From Zetaproteobacteria bacterium (GTDB taxonomy: Bacteria; Pseudomonadota; Zetaproteobacteria; Mariprofundales; Mariprofundaceae), in assembly GCA_021545625.1 (NCBI GenBank), contig JAJRVH010000240.1, positions 1 to 11,041 of the forward strand: DNA of 11,041 nucleotides, written 5' to 3'. The notes under the pieces were generated by a model that saw only the letters and a list, made by a program, of their open reading frames with translations, did no database searches and had not been told where the DNA came from. A program made the position numbers and the translations under genes. Below are positions 5,958 through 11,041 of the stretch, in pieces; the first letter of the stretch is position 1, and each line of letters begins with the position of its first letter.

Positions 5958-6383
5958 TCAGCCGGACCTTTCCCCGGGCAGCAGCCTGTCGTCCTGCACG
6001 ATTTCAAGCAGGATGCCGTCCGGATCCCTGATGAAGAAATAATTGATGCCGGTGCGGCCGTGCATCACCTGGATGTCGCCGGCAAGGCCTGCCGCCCGGA
6101 GCCGTTCCAGTGCGGCCCCGATATCGGGCACGCGCAGGCCGAAATGCTTGATCCCGATGCGGGGAAGATCGCTGGCCAGTTGTTTCGATGAAGCCGGCGC
6201 CGGCGTGCTGGCGGCAAAACAGAAAAGCTCGAGCAGTATGCCATCCAGTTTCAGCTGCGCGATCGCCAGCGAGCCATCTTCGGCCTGCCACCGATATACG
6301 GGGGCAAAGCCGAAAGCGGCATAGAACCCGATCGACGTCCCAAGGTCGGAGACGCTTAAGGCCACATGATGCATGCTGAACAC
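5958..6383 (-). CDS. VOC-family (glyoxalase/bleomycin-resistance fold) metalloprotein
   Basis: A 141-aa single-domain vicinal-oxygen-chelate protein with two beta-alpha-beta modules. The first is MHHVALSVSDLGTSIGFYAA...LLELFCF; the second is KHFGLRVPDIGAALERLRAAG...NYFFIRDPDGILLEIVQDD. The four expected metal ligands are visible as H6, E52, H80 and E127, so a metal-dependent lyase, isomerase or dioxygenase activity is possible. The pattern resembles lactoylglutathione lyase-like proteins, but the substrate cannot be read from sequence. The frame opens at GTG 6383, giving MFSMHHVALS; an ATG at 6374 is an alternative. Neither has a visible Shine-Dalgarno site. The GTG is 5 nt after the globin stop, so translation may be coupled to the globin gene. 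Confidence 0.87.
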   Translation of the reverse strand: MFSMHHVALSVSDLGTSIGFYAAFGFAPVYRWQAEDGSLAIAQLKLDGILLELFCFAASTPAPASSKQLASDLPRIGIKHFGLRVPDIGAALERLRAAGLAGDIQVMHGRTGINYFFIRDPDGILLEIVQDDRLLPGERSG

Positions 6384-6388
6384 GGGGC

Positions 6389-6784
6389 TTATGGCCGGTT
6401 GCGCATGAAGTCGACCACCTCGTGCAGCGCGAACAGCAGTTCGTTGCGCAGGGCCCGGCCCTCGACGACCTCATCCAGCGCATGAGACATGCACAGCATC
6501 CACTGGTCGCGGGCGGCTTCGTCGATCGCGAACGGCTGGTGGCGCAGCCGCAACCGAGGATGGCCGTATTCGCGGATGTACAGCGGCGGTCCGCCCGTCC
6601 AGCCGGACAGGAACATGAACAGCTTTTGCTGCGCACCGCCCAGATCGTTGGCGTGCATGGCACGGATGGTTGCCGTTTCCGGAAGGCTGTCCATATGATG
6701 GTAGAAACGCTGAACCAGCCTGCGCAGCACGGCTTCGCCGCCGAGCCGTTCGTACAGGGTTTGCGTATTGCCACTGATCTGCAT
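6389..6784 (-). CDS. group II truncated haemoglobin (trHbO-type)
   Basis: A 131-aa truncated globin of the group II (O) class. It starts at ATG 6784 with MQISGNTQTLYERLGGEAVL. Visible landmarks are Tyr28 (QRFYHHMD, the B10 position), the segment LGGAQQKLFMFLSGWTGGPPLYI, the group-defining REYGHPRLRLRHQPFAI with likely proximal (F8) His82, and Trp95 (DQWMLCM, the G8 Trp typical of this group). Family members bind O2/NO/CO and are linked to oxygen or NO/peroxide chemistry. A much longer open frame continues upstream on this strand through the antisense of the M50, rpsB and tsf genes, but only this part has globin sequence. The Shine-Dalgarno site is weak. It is followed closely by the VOC gene and diverges from the M50 gene. 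Confidence 0.93.
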   Translation of the reverse strand: MQISGNTQTLYERLGGEAVLRRLVQRFYHHMDSLPETATIRAMHANDLGGAQQKLFMFLSGWTGGPPLYIREYGHPRLRLRHQPFAIDEAARDQWMLCMSHALDEVVEGRALRNELLFALHEVVDFMRNRP

Positions 6785-6874
6785 GGCCGCAAGCCTAGTC
6801 GCGGAGGACGGCTTGGGAAGCGCGCATGCTGCGGCCGCGCTTTCTTCCGCCGCGCAGATGGTTAGTCTGCCGCC
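6785..6874. other. divergent intergenic region (globin / M50 protease)
   Basis: This 90-bp GC-rich gap must hold the promoters for both divergent genes. I find no convincing -35/-10 pair on either strand and no strong Shine-Dalgarno site before the M50 ATG. Nothing else is recognisable. Confidence 0.5.
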
Positions 6875-7546
6875 ATGGATATCAACGCCATCATCCAGGG
6901 GATCAGCATCTGGGCCCTGCCGGTCGTGCTGGCGGTCGTATTGCACGAGGTCGCGCACGGCTGGGTGGCCGACCGGCTCGGGGACGGCACGGCCCGCTGG
7001 ATGGGGCGGCTGACGCTGAATCCCATCAGGCATATTGATCCGGTCGGCACGGTGCTGATCCCGCTGGCGCTGATCATTGTCGGTTCGCCGTTCCTGTTCG
7101 GCTATGCCAGGCCCGTGCCGGTCGATTTCCGCCGCCTGCGCAATCCCCGGCGGGACATGGTCTGGGTGGCACTGGCCGGCCCGGCCACCAATCTGCTGCT
7201 GGCGCTGGCCTCGGCCATGTTGCTGTGGATTGCCGTACACCTGCCGGCGGCCATGCTGTGGGCGGCCGAGCCGCTGGCGCTGATGTGTCAGGCATCGATC
7301 CTGATCAATCTGGTGCTGTGCATCTTCAACCTGATTCCGCTGCCTCCGCTGGATGGCGGCCGCGTCGCTGTCGGGCTGTTGCCGGGGCCGCTGGCCTATC
7401 AGCTGTCGCGGCTGGAGCCGTTCGGTTTCCTGATTGTTGTGCTGTTGCTGGTGACCGGCTTTTTTCAGGCCACGATCGGGCCGCTGATCATGGGATCTGC
7501 CCGTTTCCTGACCGGTCTGGCGCTGGGGGTGCCGGGCGCAGGCTGA
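6875..7546 (+). CDS. site-2-type membrane metalloprotease (peptidase family M50)
   Basis: Predicted intramembrane zinc protease of 223 aa, the compact M50 form without a PDZ domain. The zinc motif HEVAH is at 24-28 (VVLHEVAHGWVADRLGDGTA) in the first hydrophobic segment. The third zinc ligand is D160 in FNLIPLPPLDGG, the usual NxxPxxxLDGG-like signature in a later membrane segment. Other family blocks are GRLTLNPIRHIDPVGT, FGYARPVPVDFRRLRNP and ALAGPATNLLLAL. About five or six hydrophobic segments are apparent. Homologues cleave membrane proteins or signal-peptide remnants, but the substrate of this small type is generally unknown. The ATG at 6875 lacks a clear Shine-Dalgarno site; nothing upstream in frame looks better. 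It is divergent from the globin gene and ends just before the rpsB promoter candidate. Confidence 0.93.
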   Translation: MDINAIIQGISIWALPVVLAVVLHEVAHGWVADRLGDGTARWMGRLTLNPIRHIDPVGTVLIPLALIIVGSPFLFGYARPVPVDFRRLRNPRRDMVWVALAGPATNLLLALASAMLLWIAVHLPAAMLWAAEPLALMCQASILINLVLCIFNLIPLPPLDGGRVAVGLLPGPLAYQLSRLEPFGFLIVVLLLVTGFFQATIGPLIMGSARFLTGLALGVPGAG

Positions 7547-7549
7547 TGC

Positions 7550-7578
7550 TTGCAAAAAGGCCTGCTTTTCGTTAGAAA
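7550..7578 (+). promoter_or_regulatory. candidate promoter of rpsB-tsf
   Basis: TTGCAA (7550-7555, 4/6) and TAGAAA (7573-7578, 4/6) are 17 bp apart, in an AT-rich patch directly after the M50 stop. They are followed by a GC-rich stretch (GCGCGCCGC), like the discriminator of stringently controlled ribosomal promoters. Transcription from here would give an rpsB leader of roughly 110 nt. Based on consensus and context only. Confidence 0.45.
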
Positions 7579-7598
7579 GCGCGCCGCTCGCATCGGCA

Positions 7599-7658
7599 GC
7601 CCGTCGATGACGGGCAAATTCGCACACGGACCGATCCATTGTGCCGCCCCGGCAGGGG
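7599..7658 (+). promoter_or_regulatory. structured rpsB mRNA leader, possible S2 autoregulatory site
   Basis: The leader has a perfect hairpin GCCCGTC-GAT-GACGGGC (7599-7615). Further on is a small CCCC-GGCA-GGGG hairpin (7647-7658), then the Shine-Dalgarno GGAGG (7688-7692). Ribosomal protein S2 is known to repress rpsB-tsf through the rpsB leader in gammaproteobacteria, so this is the expected place for such a structure. I did not match a covariance model, so the assignment is an inference. Confidence 0.4.
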
Positions 7659-7696
7659 AAGGTCGCGGACCGTGGAGGAATAACAACGGAGGACCT

Positions 7697-8494
7697 ATGT
7701 CTCAATTTACCATGAAACAACTGCTTGAAGCCGGTGTGCATTTCGGCCACCAGACCCGTCGCTGGAATCCCAAGATGGCTCCCTACATCTTTGGTCAGCG
7801 CAACGGCATCCATATCATCGATCTGCAGAAGACGCTGCGCATGGCCAACGAAGCCTATTCGTTCATGCACGAACTGGCCGCTGCCGGCGGTCGCGTGCTG
7901 TTTGTCGGCACCAAGCGCCAGGCGCGCGATGCGATCAAGGAAGAGGCGGCCCGCGCAGGCCAGTTCTATGTCAACCACCGCTGGCTGGGCGGCACGCTGA
8001 CCAACTTCGCCACCGTGCAGCAGTCCGTGCGCAAGATGAAGGATCTGCAGCGCCAGAAGGAAGAGGGCGTATTTGAGCTGCTGACCAAGAAGGAGGCCCT
8101 GCACAAGCAGCGCGAGCTGGACAAGCTGGAGCGCTCGCTGGGCGGTATCAAGGACATGCTGCAGCTGCCGGACTGCCTGTTCGTTATCGACGTGCGCAAG
8201 GAAGACCTGGCGGTCAAGGAGGCGCAGAAGCTGGGCATCCCGGTGGTCGCCGTCGTCGATACGAACTGCGATCCGAGCAATCTGGACTATATCATTCCGG
8301 GCAACGACGATGCCATTCGTGCCGTGCGCCTGTTCTGCAGCAAGATTGCCGATGCACTGCTGGAAGGCACCGAGGCCTGGCAGCTTGAGAATGCCGAGGA
8401 CGGCGCCGATATCGTCGAGGCGATGACAGCGGACGCTGAAGAGGCTGCCGCCGAGGTTGCCGGCGATGATGCGCAGGACGCAGCGGCCGCCTGA
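7697..8494 (+). CDS. rpsB: 30S ribosomal protein S2
   Basis: Small-subunit ribosomal protein S2, needed for binding of S1 and for 30S assembly. ATG 7697 follows GGAGG (7688-7692) by 4 bp; the frame extends further upstream but that part has no S2 sequence. The 265-aa product begins MSQFTMKQLLEAGVHFGHQT and carries RRWNPKMAPYIFGQRNGIHI, VGTKRQA, NHRWLGGTLTNF, PDCLFVIDVRKE and VVAVVDTNCDPSNLDYIIPGNDDAIRA-type signatures across its length. The last ~30 residues form an acidic Ala/Asp/Glu tail, a variable extension seen in many homologues. It is the first gene of the rpsB-tsf pair. Confidence 0.99.
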   Translation: MSQFTMKQLLEAGVHFGHQTRRWNPKMAPYIFGQRNGIHIIDLQKTLRMANEAYSFMHELAAAGGRVLFVGTKRQARDAIKEEAARAGQFYVNHRWLGGTLTNFATVQQSVRKMKDLQRQKEEGVFELLTKKEALHKQRELDKLERSLGGIKDMLQLPDCLFVIDVRKEDLAVKEAQKLGIPVVAVVDTNCDPSNLDYIIPGNDDAIRAVRLFCSKIADALLEGTEAWQLENAEDGADIVEAMTADAEEAAAEVAGDDAQDAAAA

Positions 8495-8534
8495 TCGAAT
8501 AACAGACTTAATTAACTGATTTCCGGAGGAACGA

Positions 8535-9410
<876 letters not shown>

Positions 9411-10175
9411 TTGTCGATGGGGTCATCCTCGGGTAAATCCGGAAGTCAGAAGCAACAACCGTACCGGCGGGTGTTGCTGAAGCTTTCCGGCGAGGTGCTG
9501 ATGGGGGATACTCCGTACGGCATTGATACCGGAACCATTGACCGCCTGGCGCATGAACTGATCGAGGTCAAGAACTCGGGCGTGGAGCTGGCCATTGTCA
9601 TCGGTGGCGGCAATATCTTTCGTGGTATGAGCGGCACGGCCTCGGGCATGGACCGGGCCAGCGCCGATTACATGGGCATGCTGGCCACCGTGATGAATGC
9701 GATTGCGCTTCAGGATGCGATCGAGCGGCATGGCGCGACGGTGCGGGTGATTTCGGCCCTGCACATCCAGGAAGTGGCCGAGCCGTATATCCGGCGGCGT
9801 GCGCTGCGCCATCTGGAAAAGGGCCGCATTCTCATTTTCGCCGCCGGCACCGGCAATCCCTATTTTACGACCGATACCGCAGCCAGCCTGCGGGCCATGG
9901 AAATCCAGGCCGACGCGGTGCTCAAGGGTACCAAGGTGGATGGCGTTTATACGGCCGATCCGGCCCGCTGCTCCGATGCCCGCCGTTATGAAACGCTGAC
10001 CTTTACCGAGGCACTGACCAAGCGCCTGGGTGTGATGGATGCGACGGCCATGTCTCTGTGTCGCGACAACCAGATGCCGATCGTGGTGTTTGATGTGACC
10101 ACGCCCGGCCAGATGCTGAAGGCTGTATCCGGCGAATCCGTCGGCACACTCGTACGGGAGGAAGACAATGTTTGA
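9411..10175 (+). CDS. pyrH: uridylate (UMP) kinase
   Basis: Bacterial hexameric UMP kinase (amino-acid kinase fold), making UDP from UMP and ATP for RNA and envelope precursors. The frame opens at TTG 9411, directly after the tsf stop and 7 bp after AAGGG (9399-9403). ATG 9417 is an alternative, two codons in, with poorer spacing (13 bp). The product (254 or 252 aa) has a Ser/Gly/Gln-rich N-terminal extension of about 15 residues, then YRRVLLKLSGEVLMG (phosphate-binding Lys), VIGGGNIFRG, DRASADYMGMLATVMNA, GTGNPYFTTDTAASLRA (UMP site) and KVDGVYTADP. It is tightly linked to tsf and overlaps frr by 8 bp. UMP kinases are commonly regulated by GTP and UTP. Confidence 0.98.
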   Translation: MSMGSSSGKSGSQKQQPYRRVLLKLSGEVLMGDTPYGIDTGTIDRLAHELIEVKNSGVELAIVIGGGNIFRGMSGTASGMDRASADYMGMLATVMNAIALQDAIERHGATVRVISALHIQEVAEPYIRRRALRHLEKGRILIFAAGTGNPYFTTDTAASLRAMEIQADAVLKGTKVDGVYTADPARCSDARRYETLTFTEALTKRLGVMDATAMSLCRDNQMPIVVFDVTTPGQMLKAVSGESVGTLVREEDNV

Positions 10176-10713
10176 TGCGATAAAGGCGCGCATGGAGAAG
10201 TCCATCGGCGCACTGAAATCAGAACTGACGACCATCCGGACCGGGCGTGCGAACGCGGCCCTGCTCGATCATGTCAGGGTTTCCTATTACGGTTCGGAGG
10301 TGCCGCTGTCCCAGGTCGGCAATATCTCCGTTCCGGAGCCTCGCATGCTGGTAATCGCCCCCTGGGAGAAGAACATCATCGCCGATATCGAAAAGGCGAT
10401 CATGAAATCCGACCTTGGCCTGACGCCGACCAGCGACGGCGAGGTGATCCGCATCGTGCTGCCGGAACTGACCGAGGAGCGCCGCAAGGAGCTGGTCAAG
10501 CAGGTACGCGCGGTGGGTGAAAAGGCGCGCGTTTCGATTCGCAACATTCGCCGCGATGCCAATGACGATGTGAAGAAACAGGTCAAGGAAGAGGGGCTTT
10601 CCGAGGACGAGGCCAAGCGTTTGCAGGAGAAAATCCAGAAAATTACCGACGACTTCATCGCCGAAGTCGATCAGATTATCGAACATAAAGAAAAAGACAT
10701 CCTGACCGTTTGA
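10168..10713 (+). CDS. frr: ribosome recycling factor
   Basis: With EF-G, splits post-termination ribosomes. ATG 10168 lies inside the end of pyrH, with GGGAGG (10156-10161) 6 bp upstream, giving an 8-bp overlap and probable coupled translation. The 181-aa product matches the family over its length: KARMEKSIGALKSELTTIRTG, RANAALLDHVRVSYYG, PLSQVGNISVPEPRMLVI, SDLGLTPTSDGEVIRI, LPELTEERRKELVKQ, VRAVGEKARVSIRNIRRDAN, and a helical Lys/Glu-rich C-terminus. It is about 4 residues shorter than the usual 185 at the N-terminus, which is a normal variation. Confidence 0.99.
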   Translation: MFDAIKARMEKSIGALKSELTTIRTGRANAALLDHVRVSYYGSEVPLSQVGNISVPEPRMLVIAPWEKNIIADIEKAIMKSDLGLTPTSDGEVIRIVLPELTEERRKELVKQVRAVGEKARVSIRNIRRDANDDVKKQVKEEGLSEDEAKRLQEKIQKITDDFIAEVDQIIEHKEKDILTV

Positions 10714-11041
10714 TGTCTTCCAGCACGCCAGGGGCCGGGTTGCGCATTCCGCGCCATGTCGGCATTGTCATGGACGGCAATGGTCGCTGGGCCAGGGCGC
10801 TTGGCAGGATGCGTCTGGATGGGCACCGGGAAGGGGCGGCGCGGGCCCGCGATGTCGTCGAATGGGCCGACGAGCTGGGCATTCGTCAGCTGTCGCTGTA
10901 CGCCTTTTCGACCGAGAACTGGGAGCGTCCGAAGCTTGAGGTGCGCGGCCTGATGGGCTTGCTGGCGACCCTGTTGCCGCGTGAAGTGCCGATGATGATG
11001 GAAAAGGGCGTGCGGCTGAGCGCGCTGGGCGATATCGCCGC
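10713..11041 (+). CDS. uppS: undecaprenyl diphosphate synthase, N-terminal part (3' end outside window)
   Basis: cis-Prenyltransferase that makes undecaprenyl-PP, the lipid carrier for peptidoglycan and O-antigen. ATG 10713 overlaps the frr stop by 1 bp (TGATG). No clear Shine-Dalgarno site is visible, so translation may depend on coupling to frr. The 109 visible residues include IPRHVGIVMDGNGRWARALG with the catalytic-type Asp21 (MDGNGRW), GHREGA, LYAFSTENWERPKLEV and LMGLLATLLPREVP; the end reads RLSALGDIAA. The frame is open to the window edge. Its position after frr matches the common rpsB-tsf-pyrH-frr-uppS cluster. Confidence 0.97.
   Translation, partial: MSSSTPGAGLRIPRHVGIVMDGNGRWARALGRMRLDGHREGAARARDVVEWADELGIRQLSLYAFSTENWERPKLEVRGLMGLLATLLPREVPMMMEKGVRLSALGDIA

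Noticed and set aside
8495..8534. Possible terminator or attenuator between rpsB and tsf
   Set aside because: The gap contains only the short AT palindrome TTAATTAA and no GC stem with a T-tract; it looks like a plain spacer with a ribosome-binding site.

Overview
The window looks like chromosome from a GC-rich (roughly 60%) gammaproteobacterium. The order tolB-pal-cpoB-queE-queC is a classical proteobacterial cell-envelope/queuosine neighbourhood. The order rpsB-tsf-pyrH-frr-uppS is the standard translation/UMP-kinase/undecaprenyl-PP cluster. I cannot place the genus from the sequence alone. Gene density is high, and most genes are recognisable single-copy housekeeping genes.

Layout. (1) 1-2095: the end of tolB, then pal and cpoB, all plus strand, encoding the outer-membrane/peptidoglycan side of the Tol-Pal system. 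(2) 2092-3445: queE and queC, two consecutive preQ0 (7-deazaguanine) biosynthesis genes, overlapping each other and abutting cpoB. (3) 3526-4500: a secreted di-haem cytochrome c peroxidase/MauG-family protein with a TTG start, preceded by its own candidate promoter. It converges on (4) 4505-5608, minus strand: alanine dehydrogenase (ald). (5) 5631-5901: a 271-bp non-coding element with about 21-bp terminal inverted repeats and a near-central palindrome, which looks like a MITE or fold-back element sitting 22 bp upstream of the ald start codon. (6) 5958-6784, minus strand: a group II truncated haemoglobin followed directly by a VOC/glyoxalase-fold protein, probably co-transcribed. (7) 6875-7546: a small membrane-embedded site-2-type metalloprotease (M50), divergent from the globin. 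(8) 7550-11041: rpsB (with its own promoter and structured leader), tsf, pyrH, frr and the start of uppS, with tightly packed or overlapping junctions that suggest translational coupling.

How the genes work together. The two flanking blocks serve the envelope (Tol-Pal constriction; undecaprenyl-PP for murein) and translation (S2, EF-Ts, ribosome recycling, queuosine tRNA modification, pyrimidine nucleotides). The middle block (peroxidase, ald, globin, VOC protein) looks like accessory redox/amino-acid metabolism and is where the mobile-type element lies.

I do not see a clearly undescribed system. The most unusual observations are that queE has no ATG/GTG/TTG/CTG start that would include its conserved N-terminus, and that a palindromic mobile-type element occupies the upstream region of ald.
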